DNA of 64,000 nucleotides from Pseudomonas sp. Irchel s3h17 (GCF_900187505.1 NZ_FYDL01000013.1:1-64000); one strand, 5' to 3'; shown: positions 24,544 to 34,332, counted from the first letter of the stretch. Notes: generated by a model from the letters alone, not told the origin. Translations and numbers: made by a program.

Positions 24544-25485
24544 TTATTGTTCTGTCAGGGGATGAACGCGCACCCCCTGTTCGAGCCGCGCCAGCTGCGC
24601 CGCATCGCCGATGCCAAAGCCGATCTGGGTGACTGCCATGGCGGCAATCGCCGTGGCGGTGCGCAACGTCTGTTCAGGCATATCGGCACTGAGCAGGCCG
24701 TGGAGCATTCCGGCCAACAATGAGTCACCCGCCCCGACCGTACTGGCCACACGGACCTTCGGCGATGAGGCATGCATCGCCGAGCCGACACTGAACCAAT
24801 TCACGCCCTCGGAACCGTGGGAAATCACCACATGCTCGATACCTTTTGCGTGCAGGCGGCTCGCGGCTTGGGCCTGGGCGGCCACTGAAAGCGTTTCGCA
24901 ACCCAGTGCATCGGCCAGCTCCTGGGCATTGGGCTTGATCAACCACGGGCCGGCGGTCAGACCAACACGCAAGGCTTCGCCACTGGTGTCGAGCGCCACT
25001 TTCAAGCCCAGTTGCTTCAAACGCACAATCAAGGTCTTCAACCAGTGCGCACTGACGCCCTGGGGCAGACTGCCCGCCACCACCACCGCGTCATGTCCTG
25101 GTGCTATCTGCTCCAGACGCGCCAGCAGCGCCTGCTGCGCCACCCCGCTGACCACCGGTCCCGGACCGTTGATGTCGGTGATGCGCCCATTGGCTTCGGC
25201 CAGCTTGATATTGCTGCGGGTCTCTCCCGGCACACGGATAAACCCGTCGACAAAACCACGCGCCTCGAACAATGCCTCGAAGGCCTGGAGATTGTCTTCG
25301 CCAAGAAATCCACTGACGGTCAGTTGATGCCCCAGGTCGGCCAGTACCTGTGCCACGTTCACCCCCTTGCCGGCAGCATGGGTGTGCATGGTTTCACTGC
25401 GGTTGAGCTGACCGGGCTCCAGGTGCGACAGCTGAACCGTGAGGTCCAGCGCCGGGTTGAGGGTCAGGGTTAGAATCTTAGCCAT
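24544..25485 (-). CDS. fruK: 1-phosphofructokinase
   Basis: FruK phosphorylates fructose 1-phosphate to fructose 1,6-bisphosphate with ATP. The 313-residue protein has the PfkB-family N-terminus TLTLNPALDLTV, the segment AAGKGVNVAQVLADLG, and the C-terminal anion-hole and catalytic motif TVGAGDSLLAGML. Its ATG overlaps the fruB stop by one base (TAATG), showing translational coupling. Confidence 0.94.
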   Translation of the reverse strand: MAKILTLTLNPALDLTVQLSHLEPGQLNRSETMHTHAAGKGVNVAQVLADLGHQLTVSGFLGEDNLQAFEALFEARGFVDGFIRVPGETRSNIKLAEANGRITDINGPGPVVSGVAQQALLARLEQIAPGHDAVVVAGSLPQGVSAHWLKTLIVRLKQLGLKVALDTSGEALRVGLTAGPWLIKPNAQELADALGCETLSVAAQAQAASRLHAKGIEHVVISHGSEGVNWFSVGSAMHASSPKVRVASTVGAGDSLLAGMLHGLLSADMPEQTLRTATAIAAMAVTQIGFGIGDAAQLARLEQGVRVHPLTEQ

Positions 25486-28346
25486 TACAGTGCCTCCACT
25501 AACGCGCGCACTTCCTGTGCGCTGCCCACGGCCAATGCCTGTTGGGCCAGATATTTTGCCTGCTCAAGACTCAACTCGCGAACCCGTGCCTTGACCTCGC
25601 CGATACTGCGCGCCCCTACGCTCAACTCATCCACCCCCAGCCCCACCAGCACCGGTACCGCCAGCGGATCGGCCGCCAGCTCGCCACAGACCCCGACCCA
25701 CTTGCCATGAGCATGGGCGGCCCGCACGGTGATGTCGATCAGTTGCAGGACCGCCGGGTGCAAACCATCAGCCTGCGCCGATAGCGTCGGGTGACCCCGG
25801 TCGATGGCCAGGGTGTATTGCGTCAGGTCGTTGGTGCCAATGCTGAAGAAGTCGACTTCCCTGGCCAGTACCGGCGCCAGCAATGCGGCCGACGGCACTT
25901 CGACCATGATCCCCAGTTGCAGGTCGGCCACCGGGATTTCCAGACGCAGGCGTTCGGTCATGTCCCGCGCCTGGCGCCATTCGTCCAGGCTACCGACCAT
26001 GGGAAACATGATGCGCAGCGGGCGGTTGCCGGCAGCGCGCAACAAGGCGCGCAACTGCGCCTGCATAATGAGTGGACGCTGCAGGGTCAGGCGTATGCCG
26101 CGTACGCCCAGGAACGGGTTTTCTTCCTTGGCAATCGGCCAATAGGGCAGCGGCTTGTCACCGCCGACATCGAGGGTGCGCACCACCAGCGGTCGCCCGG
26201 CCAGGCCATCGAGCACCCGACGATACTCGGCTTCCTGCGTGGCTTCGTCCGGCACCTGCGGGTGCGCCATGAAAATCAGTTCGGTGCGCAGCAATCCAAT
26301 GCCTTCGGCGCCCTGCTCCACCGCACTGAGCACGCCCGCGCTTTCACCGATGTTGGCGAACACCTCCACCGGATGACCGTCGAGGGTCAGCGCCGGTTGA
26401 TGACGTTGTTCAGCGGCGACCTTGAGCCGTTGCTCGCGGCTGTCGCGTTCTTCAATCGCGCGCTGCAGGGTCGCGGCGTCGGCATCGACATGCAGTCTGC
26501 CGCGCTGGCCATCCAGCAGCAACGGGGTGCCCGGTGCCAGTAACAACACTGCCGCGCCTGCGCCGACCAACGCCGGGATACCCAGCGCCCGGGCGACGAT
26601 CGCGCTATGGGCGGTGGCGCCGCCCCGTGCGGTGAGAATGCCCGCGACCCGGGCTGGATCCAGCCGCGCCACATCGGACGGCCCCACTTCATCCATCACC
26701 AGAATGTACGGTTGCGCAGGCTCGCTTGGGGTTTCAATGCCGCACAACTGCGCCAGCACCCGGCGGCCGATGTCGCGCAAATCTGCCGCGCGTTCGGCAA
26801 GCAAGGCGTCCTGCAAGGACTCCTGTTGCCTGGCTGCCGCGTCGATCACCGCCATCCAGGCCGCTTGCGCACTCTCGCCCTGCTTGAGACGGGTATCGAC
26901 CTCGTCCGTCAGCTCCGGGTCGTCGAGCATTTCCTGGTGAGTGATGAAAATCTCGCGAATGGCCTTGGCCTGGCTGCGCTGGATCAGCCCTTCGATGTCG
27001 CGGCGTACCTCGACCAGCGCTGCTTTCAGCCGCTCGCGCTCGATTGCCGTGGACTCACCGCGCAACGGGTAATCGATGGCTTGCTGAACCTGTACGTGGG
27101 CCGGACCAATGGCAATCCCCGGCGCGGCAGCAATGGCCTGAACCAGACTGCCCGGGCTCGGCGCGACGATCTCCAGGGTGTCTTCAGCAATCACCGCTGG
27201 GTGCTCGGTCGCGGCCGGCAAGGGTTCAATGTCTTCCCCCAGCCCCTCTTCAATGGCCGCCAACAAGGCGGGCAAGGCATCGGCGGCAATGCTCGGCTCG
27301 GCGATCAGCTCCAGCACCTGTCCACGACGGGCACCCAGGCTCAGCAGTTTGCTCAGGCTTTTCACCGACACCGCACTGTCCTGGCCATCGACGATCCGCA
27401 CGCGAATCTCGCCGTCAAAGCGCTTGGCCAGTTGGGCAAGGATTTTTGCCGGCCGCGCATGCAAGCCGTGGGCGTTGGCCAGCGCGATGCGAGCACTGGG
27501 CCAATCAGCCGGCAATTCGCCACCGAGCACCTCAAGGACCGCTCGACGGCTGGTGGCCCGTCCCAGTTCATGGCCGCGCCCTTCAATCAGCAGGGCACAC
27601 AACCGCTCAAGCAGGGCCTGATGCGCTTCGCCCAGGCTGGCCAGGCAGAATAACCCGCACAGTGGCTGACCAAGGTAACGGATCGGTTTGTCCGGCGTCA
27701 CGAACGCCAGGCCCGGACGCTTGACCGTTTGCTCGCTGTGCAGCCACCACAGGCCATCGCCCAGGGGTAGCGCTTCAACCTGCTGCAGGACGGCCGCAAA
27801 ACCGTTGCCCACACAATCGGCCTGACGCAACAACCGCGCGCCCCGCCAGACCAGTTCCTCGAAATCTTCGACGCAGACCCCCAGGCCGATCATCTGGGCA
27901 TCCAGCGCCAGCTCCTGCGGGGCGCTTTGCAACAGCTTGAGCAAGGCTTCGGCCGAACCGGCTCGACGCAAGGCCTGGCCCAGGTCGGTTTCACCCAGGG
28001 CGCGAGTCAGCAGTTGCAGCAGGTGTAAATGTTCGTCGGACTTGGCCGCGATGCCGATCGCCAGGTAAACCATCTGGCCGTCGCCCCAGTCCACCCCATC
28101 AGGGAACTGCAACAGACGCACACCCGTGGTGTGCACCAGGTCACGGGTTTGCGGGGTGCCATGGGGAATGGCAATACCTTGACCGAGAAAGGTCGAGCCC
28201 TGGGCCTCACGTGCCTGCAACCCGCCAAGGTAACCCTCGGCCACCAGGCCGTCGGCGACCAGGCTGTCAGCCAGCACACGCAATGCAGCGGCTTTATCCA
28301 CCGCCGACTGGCCCATGGATATCTGCTCTATAGTGAGCTCGAGCAT
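25485..28346 (-). CDS. fruB: Fructose PTS multiphosphoryl protein EIIA-HPr-EI
   Basis: This is a 953-residue soluble protein that fuses three PTS steps. EIIA(Fru) occupies residues 1-145 with His62 in GIAIPHGTPQ. A linker and an HPr domain follow near 290-375, with the active His in ANAHGLHARPAKIL. EI runs from about 405 to the end, with the phospho-His motif GGATAHSAIVARALG and the PEP-binding EVPSAALLA and FSIGTNDL. It carries phosphate from PEP to FruA. The start at 28346 has AAGGAGA just upstream; the ten-codon extension to 28376 has none. It is transcribed divergently from fruR across a FruR operator. Confidence 0.94.
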   Translation of the reverse strand: MLELTIEQISMGQSAVDKAAALRVLADSLVADGLVAEGYLGGLQAREAQGSTFLGQGIAIPHGTPQTRDLVHTTGVRLLQFPDGVDWGDGQMVYLAIGIAAKSDEHLHLLQLLTRALGETDLGQALRRAGSAEALLKLLQSAPQELALDAQMIGLGVCVEDFEELVWRGARLLRQADCVGNGFAAVLQQVEALPLGDGLWWLHSEQTVKRPGLAFVTPDKPIRYLGQPLCGLFCLASLGEAHQALLERLCALLIEGRGHELGRATSRRAVLEVLGGELPADWPSARIALANAHGLHARPAKILAQLAKRFDGEIRVRIVDGQDSAVSVKSLSKLLSLGARRGQVLELIAEPSIAADALPALLAAIEEGLGEDIEPLPAATEHPAVIAEDTLEIVAPSPGSLVQAIAAAPGIAIGPAHVQVQQAIDYPLRGESTAIERERLKAALVEVRRDIEGLIQRSQAKAIREIFITHQEMLDDPELTDEVDTRLKQGESAQAAWMAVIDAAARQQESLQDALLAERAADLRDIGRRVLAQLCGIETPSEPAQPYILVMDEVGPSDVARLDPARVAGILTARGGATAHSAIVARALGIPALVGAGAAVLLLAPGTPLLLDGQRGRLHVDADAATLQRAIEERDSREQRLKVAAEQRHQPALTLDGHPVEVFANIGESAGVLSAVEQGAEGIGLLRTELIFMAHPQVPDEATQEAEYRRVLDGLAGRPLVVRTLDVGGDKPLPYWPIAKEENPFLGVRGIRLTLQRPLIMQAQLRALLRAAGNRPLRIMFPMVGSLDEWRQARDMTERLRLEIPVADLQLGIMVEVPSAALLAPVLAREVDFFSIGTNDLTQYTLAIDRGHPTLSAQADGLHPAVLQLIDITVRAAHAHGKWVGVCGELAADPLAVPVLVGLGVDELSVGARSIGEVKARVRELSLEQAKYLAQQALAVGSAQEVRALVEAL

Positions 28347-28495
28347 GCTTTCTCCTTTTGGGTACGGGGGCCGCACCAGGTATTGTTTTGAATGAATAAG
28401 CTTAGGCTTTAATCCGCGAACTCTCTTTCAGGGCATCCTTTGGCGGTTTCACGGCAGTCATGGCCAAAGGCGCCAATGGAGAAGAAAATACGCTG

Positions 28496-28511
28496 GCTGA
28501 AACGTTTAATC
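28496..28511. promoter_or_regulatory. FruR (Cra-like) operator
   Basis: GCTGAAACGTTTAATC matches the Cra/FruR operator pattern (GCTGAAACGTTTCA) almost perfectly. It lies 149 bases before fruB and 143 bases before the divergent fruR, so one site can control both. By family rule fructose 1-phosphate releases the repressor. Confidence 0.8.
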
Positions 28512-28653
28512 TAGATGAATTGGCACGTTACTCGATAATCGCTCATGCTTGAAGTCCAACCGGTCGAATGCTTGCGACATTGGTCGCCTGCCGTAATCGG
28601 GTAGGATTGGCCACAATGTCGGGGCAAGCTCGAACAAACAAGGAATTCCCGGG

Positions 28654-29649
28654 TTGAAACTCAGTGATATCGCCCAACTGGCCGGTGTGTCCGTGACCAC
28701 CGCCAGCTATGTCATCAATGGCAAGGCCGAACAGCAGCGCATCAGCAACGCCACGGTCGAGCGCGTCCGCGCGGTGGTCGAGCAGCACGGCTTCACGCCT
28801 AATCCTCAAGCCGCCGGGCTGCGCAGCCGGCACACCCGCACCCTGGGCTTTATCCTGCCGGATCTGGAAAACCCCAGCTACGCACGGATTGCCAAGTTGC
28901 TGGAACAAGGTGCCCGGGCGCGCGGCTATCAGTTGCTGATCGCCAGCTCCGACGACGCCCCGGACAGCGAGCGGCAATTGCTGGCGCTGTTTCGCGCCCG
29001 GCGCTGCGATGCCCTGATCGTTGCCAGTTGCCTGCCGGCTGGCGATGACAGCTATCGCCAATTGCAGGCCAAAGGCTTGCCGATCATTGCCATCGACCGG
29101 GTCATGGAGCCTGAACATTTCTGCTCGGTGATCAGCGATGACCGCGAAGCCAGCCTGCAACTCACACGAAGCCTGTTGCAACCGGCCCCCAGGCAGATCG
29201 CCCTGATTGGCGCGCGGCCCGAACTGAGCATCAGCCAGGAACGTGCCGCCGGTTTCAAACAGGCCTTGGTCGAGTTCGAGGGCCAGGTGCTGATCGAACA
29301 CGGCGAGTCATTCAGTCGCGACTGCGGTCGGCAACTGATGGAAGAACTGCTGCAACGCCTGGGTCACTTGCCGGATGCGCTGGTGACTACCTCCTATGTG
29401 CTACTGCAAGGCGTGTTCGATGCCTTGCACGACTTCCCGTTGAAAACCCGTCCACTGCGCCTGGGCACCTTTGGTGACACCCAGTTGCTGGACTTCCTGC
29501 CGCTGCCCGTCAATGCCATGGCCCAGCAGCATCGACTGATCGCCGAAAAGGCCCTGCAACTGGCCCTCGCCGCCATTGAGCAAGACCACTACCAACCCGG
29601 CGTACAGGCCATTGCGCGGACGTTCAAGCAACGCATTCACCAGGACTGA
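28654..29649 (+). CDS. fruR: Fructose operon repressor FruR, LacI family
   Basis: This is a 331-residue LacI/GalR regulator. The helix-turn-helix is at the extreme N-terminus (LSDIAQLAGVSVTTASYVINGK), followed by the hinge RVRAVVEQHGFTPNPQAAGLRSRHT and a periplasmic-binding-like effector domain (LGFILPDLENPSY). The start is TTG 28654, preceded by AAGGAA; starting here places the HTH as in Cra. It should repress fruBKA and respond to fructose 1-phosphate. Confidence 0.92.
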   Translation: MKLSDIAQLAGVSVTTASYVINGKAEQQRISNATVERVRAVVEQHGFTPNPQAAGLRSRHTRTLGFILPDLENPSYARIAKLLEQGARARGYQLLIASSDDAPDSERQLLALFRARRCDALIVASCLPAGDDSYRQLQAKGLPIIAIDRVMEPEHFCSVISDDREASLQLTRSLLQPAPRQIALIGARPELSISQERAAGFKQALVEFEGQVLIEHGESFSRDCGRQLMEELLQRLGHLPDALVTTSYVLLQGVFDALHDFPLKTRPLRLGTFGDTQLLDFLPLPVNAMAQQHRLIAEKALQLALAAIEQDHYQPGVQAIARTFKQRIHQD

Positions 29650-29652
29650 ACC

Positions 29653-30429
29653 GTGGAGCTGATCGACAGCCACACCCATCTGGATTTTCCGGATTTCGAC
29701 GCCGATCGTCAGGCGCTGCTGGCCAAAAGCCGCGCCCTGGGGGTCAAGCGGATGGTGGTGCTGGGGGTTTATCAGCGCAATTGGCAGCGGGTCTGGGACT
29801 TGGTGCAAAGCGATGCGCACCTGTATGCCGCATTCGGCCTGCACCCGGTGTATCTCGACGAACACCGCCCCGCCGACCTCACGGAACTGGCCGGCAGGCT
29901 GACCCGCCTGGCCGGCCATCGGCAGTTATGCGCGGTGGGTGAATTCGGTCTGGATTACTTCCTGGAGACCCTGGATCGCGAGCGCCAGCAAACATTGTTT
30001 GAAGCACAGTTACAGCTGGCCGCCGACTTCCAGCTACCCGCCCTGCTGCACGTTCGGCGCAGCCACGCGGCGGTGATTGCCACCTTGAAGCGCTTCAAGC
30101 TCAAACGTGCCGGGATCATTCACGCCTTTGCCGGCAGCCGCGAGGAAGCCCGCGAGTACATCAAGCTCGGGTTCAAGCTGGGATTGGGTGGTGCGCCGAC
30201 CTGGCCGCAAGCGCTGCGCCTGCACAAGGTGATTGCCGACTTGCCGCTGGAGTCGGTGGTACTGGAAACCGACTCACCGGACATGGCCCCCGCCATGTAC
30301 CCCAACCAACGCAACAGCCCTGCCCACCTGCCGGCGATTTGCTCGGCCTTGGCACCGATCATGGCCATCAGCCCGGAACAACTGGCGGCCGCCAGCACGG
30401 CCAACGCCTGCGAAGTGTTCAACTGGTAA
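29653..30429 (+). CDS. TatD-family metal-dependent hydrolase (DNase)
   Basis: This is a 258-residue TIM-barrel hydrolase of the TatD family. Metal ligands are visible as DSHTHLD near the start, GEFGLDYF, the His in LLHVRRSH and IIHAF, and the Asp in LETDSPDM. Members act as 3'-5' DNases or deacylases. It starts at GTG 29653, three bases after the fruR stop, so it is co-transcribed with fruR; a functional link to fructose is not evident. Confidence 0.88.
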   Translation: MELIDSHTHLDFPDFDADRQALLAKSRALGVKRMVVLGVYQRNWQRVWDLVQSDAHLYAAFGLHPVYLDEHRPADLTELAGRLTRLAGHRQLCAVGEFGLDYFLETLDRERQQTLFEAQLQLAADFQLPALLHVRRSHAAVIATLKRFKLKRAGIIHAFAGSREEAREYIKLGFKLGLGGAPTWPQALRLHKVIADLPLESVVLETDSPDMAPAMYPNQRNSPAHLPAICSALAPIMAISPEQLAAASTANACEVFNW

Positions 30430-30470
30430 TCAACCGCGCGGCCCTGTGCAAACGACCATCGTGGTGGCCG

Positions 30471-32501
30471 TCAGACCCGAAAGGCGCTGATCAAGTGTTT
30501 CAACTGCACGACCTGGGCTGACAGGGCGCGGCTGGCGTCTTCGGTCTGGTGCGCGCCTTCGGCGGTGCGCTCACCGGCGCGATTGATCTCGACAATGTTT
30601 TGGTCGATATCGTGCGCCACGGCGGTCTGCTGCTCGACGGCGGCCGCGATCTGCTGATTCTGGTCGACGATCATGCCCACTGCACCGAGGATGTTTTCCA
30701 GGGCCTGCTGGACCTTCTCCGATTGCCCGACGGTGCCGCTGGCCATCTGATGACTGACGCCCATGGCCTTCACCGCGGCCCCCACGCCACCGTGCAGCCT
30801 GGCGATCATCTGTTCGATCTCTTCGGTCGATTGCTGGGTGCGCTTGGCCAGGGTGCGGACCTCATCGGCCACCACCGCGAAACCACGTCCCTGCTCGCCC
30901 GCCCGGGCCGCCTCGATGGCGGCATTGAGCGCCAACAGGTTGGTCTGTTCGGCAATACTCTTGATCACTTCCAGCACGCGACTGATGGACTGGCTGTCGC
31001 TGGCCAGTTGATTGATCACCAGCACCGACGCGTCGATCTCGCTGGCCAGTTGAGCAATGCTGCCTTGCTGCGACTCGACCAGCCCACGCCCGCTGATGGT
31101 TTCGTCGTTCACGCTGTGGGCGCTGCTCACCGCGGCGGCGGCACTGCGCGCCACTTCCTGGGAGGTGGCCGACATCTGGTTCATCGCCGTGGCAACCTGC
31201 TCGATCTGCGTGCGCTGACCGGCCACCGCCTGATTGCTCTGGGCTGACACCGTTTGCACCTGGCCGGCCTGACGCTCGACCTCATTGACGGTCTTGCCGA
31301 CCCGTTCGATCAGGTCATGAATCTTGGCCACCGTAGCGTTGAACACGTTACCCAGCTCACCCAGTTCATCTCGGCTGTGGGCGGTGAACGTCACGGTCAT
31401 GTCACCGGCCGCCACTTTGTCCATGACCCCGCCCAGGCGTTTGAGCGTGGTGCGGGTGGAGGCGTAGAAGCCGCCGTAGAGATAGAAAATCAGCACGAAC
31501 ACCACACTGAGCGCCGCCGCTTGCAGCACCATGTGCGTACGGTTCTGCTCCAGGCGTTGCTGCAATTGAACCGCGAGAAACTTCAGTGTCGCGTCGTTCA
31601 ACTGGTAGGTCTGCGCCATCAGGCCGGTGACCTGCTCGTAAAAACCCTGCCAAGGTGCATCGAGGGTGTCGGCCATCACCACCTGGTCTTCGAACAGCTC
31701 GCTGGCTTGCTTGAGCGTGGCCTGGCTGGCATTGGCTGCCGGCTCCAGCACCTCGCGCGCGGCTTTGCTGGCACCCAGCGCATCCTGCAGTTTGAGGGCA
31801 TATTCAGCCTGCAGCCTTTCCATCTGCGCCAGCAGTTCATCAAAGCGGGTGGACGACGCGGAATTCAGAAAGCCCTGCCCCAACGAGAACGCGCCCATTG
31901 CCCGGCCATCGCCGAGGATTTGCGTGACTCGCGGAGTCACGTTGGTGAGCAGTTCACTCAGCTGACGGATGTCGCCCTGGTTGTCCCGGCTCAAGCCGGA
32001 CTGGCTGGTGATGATCTGGCCGACAATCTGCGCATTGCCGAGCAGCTTGCCGATCATCGCGCTTTTGCTCTGCAGGGATTTCTCCGTCTGCTGGGCCTTG
32101 AACGCCGCGATCATTTCATCGCGCTTGGCATTGAACACGCGGACCTGTTCCGGGTCGTTGGTCATCGCGCTCAGCGCTTGCAGACGCTCCAGCACGCTCT
32201 GCTCAAGGGCACTGATCTTCGATTCGATATCTCCCGCTTTGCCGGACTGGCCGAGGCTCGTGTTGATCTGCACCAGATTGTTCAGGGTTTCCAGGTCGCG
32301 CCGCAGGGTCAGGCCGCTGCCCAGCAGGTCGAGACTTTGCAATTCAACCCGCGTCCCCTGGAATTCACGATACGAATCGCGCACCAGATAGAAGTTGGTC
32401 ACCAGCATCGGTAGCAGGAACAGCACGCTGATCAGACTGAACTTCATGCCGAAGCTCAGGCGATTCATCAGTGCAATGGCGGGATAGAGCAAGCTCTTCA
32501 C
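30471..32501 (-). CDS. Methyl-accepting chemotaxis protein
   Basis: This is a 676-residue chemoreceptor. TM1 (FSLISVLFLLPMLVTNFYLV, about 20-40) and TM2 (LSVVFVLIFYLYGGFY, about 330-350) frame a large helical periplasmic ligand domain of about 285 residues. A HAMP domain follows (TLKRLGGVMDKVAAGDMTV), then the signalling tip NLLALNAAIEAARAGEQGRG and FAVVADEVRTLAKR. There is no C-terminal CheR-tethering pentapeptide. The ligand is unknown. It corresponds by position to PA4520, next to ampE. Confidence 0.92.
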   Translation of the reverse strand: MKSLLYPAIALMNRLSFGMKFSLISVLFLLPMLVTNFYLVRDSYREFQGTRVELQSLDLLGSGLTLRRDLETLNNLVQINTSLGQSGKAGDIESKISALEQSVLERLQALSAMTNDPEQVRVFNAKRDEMIAAFKAQQTEKSLQSKSAMIGKLLGNAQIVGQIITSQSGLSRDNQGDIRQLSELLTNVTPRVTQILGDGRAMGAFSLGQGFLNSASSTRFDELLAQMERLQAEYALKLQDALGASKAAREVLEPAANASQATLKQASELFEDQVVMADTLDAPWQGFYEQVTGLMAQTYQLNDATLKFLAVQLQQRLEQNRTHMVLQAAALSVVFVLIFYLYGGFYASTRTTLKRLGGVMDKVAAGDMTVTFTAHSRDELGELGNVFNATVAKIHDLIERVGKTVNEVERQAGQVQTVSAQSNQAVAGQRTQIEQVATAMNQMSATSQEVARSAAAAVSSAHSVNDETISGRGLVESQQGSIAQLASEIDASVLVINQLASDSQSISRVLEVIKSIAEQTNLLALNAAIEAARAGEQGRGFAVVADEVRTLAKRTQQSTEEIEQMIARLHGGVGAAVKAMGVSHQMASGTVGQSEKVQQALENILGAVGMIVDQNQQIAAAVEQQTAVAHDIDQNIVEINRAGERTAEGAHQTEDASRALSAQVVQLKHLISAFRV

Positions 32502-32639
32502 TGGAAGTCTCCCTTGGATTTCTTATTGTTATTGGCGGGCACGCAGAGACGGCAGATAGCCACCATGGCGCGCTACTGCTGTATAACTTAAATCGGCGGA
32601 AGGTTTTGTAACTTAAGGTTAACGGCAGGACGCTGTGCA

Positions 32640-32667
32640 GGCCTGTAGCAACTGGCGGCTACAGGCC
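32640..32667. terminator. Hairpin between the chemoreceptor gene and ampE
   Basis: GGCCTGTAGC and GCTACAGGCC form a perfect 10-bp stem with an eight-base loop, just after the ampE stop on the minus strand. There is no T-run, so termination is only possible; it may instead protect the 3' end. Confidence 0.45.
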
Positions 32668-32677
32668 AACGGGGTCT

Positions 32678-33514
32678 TCAGAGCAGGACAGTCCAAAGGG
32701 CAAAACCGGCATACCAGACCACTGCCGCCCGCAGCAACAGCTCCCAAATCTGATCCAGGTTGTTGAGACCGTCAGGCCCGGTCACCGGCGGTGGAATTTC
32801 TCCCGCGACCATGCCGGCTTTCTCGATCAACTGCGCAGCGCTGATGTTCCAGTTCAGCAGTTCATGGAGCATGACCCGACTGACGGCGACAAAATTACCC
32901 ACCAGGGCGAAACTTACTGCCAGCAAGCGCACGGGCAACCAGTCAAAGGCGTGCCGCAGTTGCGCAGCACGCTCCACCAGTGCCGGGCTCTTGCCGTGCT
33001 CCGCGGCCAGGGCCAGCAAGCGATAACTCAGGGCCGCCACCGGACCGAGCAGGAAATACCAGAAAATCACCGCGAAAAAACCCTGGTATGCCTCCCACAC
33101 CAAATAGCCTTGCACCCGTTGCAGCAATTGCTCACCGCTGTCAGCGCAAACATCCAGATCACGCTGGGCGACATGGGCGGCCGCTTGCAGGTCTTCCCGG
33201 CGCCAGGCATCACGAAACGGCCCCAGGCCTCCGAGCAAGTCGCCCCGACCCAGGCTGTAGATCACCACCAGCAAATGCACCGGCAAGGCCAGCAACCCAT
33301 AGGCCACCGGCTCCAGCGCCAGTAGCAGCAGGCCAAGCACGGTCACCGGCAACAGCACCAGCAGCGCCAACACCACCCATGGCCGGTCAGTCAACCGCGA
33401 GGTGCTTTCCAGCCGGGTCAGTTCACGCAGCCAGCCACCGTCACGCTGCACCCGGTGACGCAGCGCCGAGAACTTCTCGATCCAGACCGCCAGCAGCAAC
33501 ACCAGAAAACTCAT
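32678..33514 (-). CDS. ampE: AmpE, inner-membrane protein of the ampDE operon
   Basis: This is a 278-residue membrane protein with several hydrophobic segments (FLVLLLAVWIEKF, VVLALLVLLPVTVLGLLLLAL, LLALPVHLLVVIYSLG, FAVIFWYFLLGPVAALSYRLLA). It matches AmpE/CobD-like regulators of beta-lactamase induction in length and N-terminus. Its ATG overlaps the ampD stop by four bases (ATGA). The molecular role of AmpE is poorly defined. Confidence 0.88.
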   Translation of the reverse strand: MSFLVLLLAVWIEKFSALRHRVQRDGGWLRELTRLESTSRLTDRPWVVLALLVLLPVTVLGLLLLALEPVAYGLLALPVHLLVVIYSLGRGDLLGGLGPFRDAWRREDLQAAAHVAQRDLDVCADSGEQLLQRVQGYLVWEAYQGFFAVIFWYFLLGPVAALSYRLLALAAEHGKSPALVERAAQLRHAFDWLPVRLLAVSFALVGNFVAVSRVMLHELLNWNISAAQLIEKAGMVAGEIPPPVTGPDGLNNLDQIWELLLRAAVVWYAGFALWTVLL

Positions 33515-34071
33515 TGTCCTTCCCCTTTTTCCAACGCCGCGCGATAGCGTGCCCAGTCGAACGCCGGCCCTGGGTCAGTCTTGCGTCCAGGGGCGATGTC
33601 ACTGTGCCCCTGGATACGCTCAGTGGTGATTGCCGTAAAAGCCACCTGCAACTGGCTTGTCAGGGCGGTCAGCGCCCGATACTGGGCATCGGTGAATGGC
33701 AGATCATCGGTACCTTCCAGTTCGATGCCCAGTGAAAAATCATTACAGCTTTCGCGCCCCTGGAATCTGGAGACACCCGCATGCCAGGCCCGCTCAAGAC
33801 AGGAGACAAACTGCGTGATCGTGCCGTCACGCTCGATCAGAAAGTGCGCCGATACGCGCAGGTCGGCAATCCCTGCAAAATAGGGATGTTCGGTGACATC
33901 CAGACGGTTCTGAAAAAATTCCTGCACCTTGCCCGTGGCGAACTGCGCCGGGGGCAGACTGATGTTGTGAATCACCAGCAAGGAAATTTCGCCCGAGGGG
34001 CGCGCATTGAAGTTGGGGGACGGGCAGTGACGCACCCCGTCAAACCAGCCACTCGCGAGGTCCAGCTGCAT
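33511..34071 (-). CDS. ampD: 1,6-anhydro-N-acetylmuramyl-L-alanine amidase AmpD
   Basis: AmpD is a cytoplasmic zinc amidase that cleaves the peptide from anhydro-muropeptides during cell wall recycling and so keeps ampC beta-lactamase off. The 186-residue product has the zinc ligands in LVIHNISLP, the His of RAWHAGVS and the HSDIAPGRKTDPG motif. The start MQLDLASGWFDGVRHCPSPN at 34071 has GAAGGAA upstream and gives the family length; the frame extends 33 codons further without family similarity. Confidence 0.93.
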   Translation of the reverse strand: MQLDLASGWFDGVRHCPSPNFNARPSGEISLLVIHNISLPPAQFATGKVQEFFQNRLDVTEHPYFAGIADLRVSAHFLIERDGTITQFVSCLERAWHAGVSRFQGRESCNDFSLGIELEGTDDLPFTDAQYRALTALTSQLQVAFTAITTERIQGHSDIAPGRKTDPGPAFDWARYRAALEKGEGQ

Positions 34072-34135
34072 ACAGGTTCCTTCAACAACGGCTTTGACAG
34101 GCTTCAGTATGCCGTGATCGCCCCCAAGGTTGCGA

Positions 34136-34273
34136 TCACTTGCCACGATTGAGTCGGTGTAACTGGTCAATGACCGACTCCAGGGCCTGATCGAACAACA
34201 CGCTGTCGTCCTCGGCCAGACACAGACTCTGCTCGCGCCCTTGAAATAGCGCTTGGGTCGAGCAAACGCGCAA
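34136..34273 (-). CDS. Possible 45-residue small protein
   Basis: TTG 34273 opens a 45-codon frame (MRVCSTQALFQGREQSLCLA then a partly acidic helical stretch LFDQALESVIDQLHRL) with GAGGG about ten bases upstream. It sits between ampD and the divergent nadC promoter. Codon use looks like coding Pseudomonas DNA, but there is no family support. It could be the leader part of the ampD transcript. Confidence 0.35.
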   Translation of the reverse strand: MRVCSTQALFQGREQSLCLAEDDSVLFDQALESVIDQLHRLNRGK

Positions 34274-34302
34274 GGGAGTACACCCTCAAGGCATTTGCTG
34301 CC

Positions 34303-34332
34303 TTGGGTTCGCTCCCGGCATGGCCCTATAAT
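34303..34332 (+). promoter_or_regulatory. Sigma-70 promoter of nadC
   Basis: TTGGGT at 34303-34308 and a perfect TATAAT at 34327-34332 are 18 bases apart, with the nadC ATG 28 bases further on. Confidence 0.65.
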
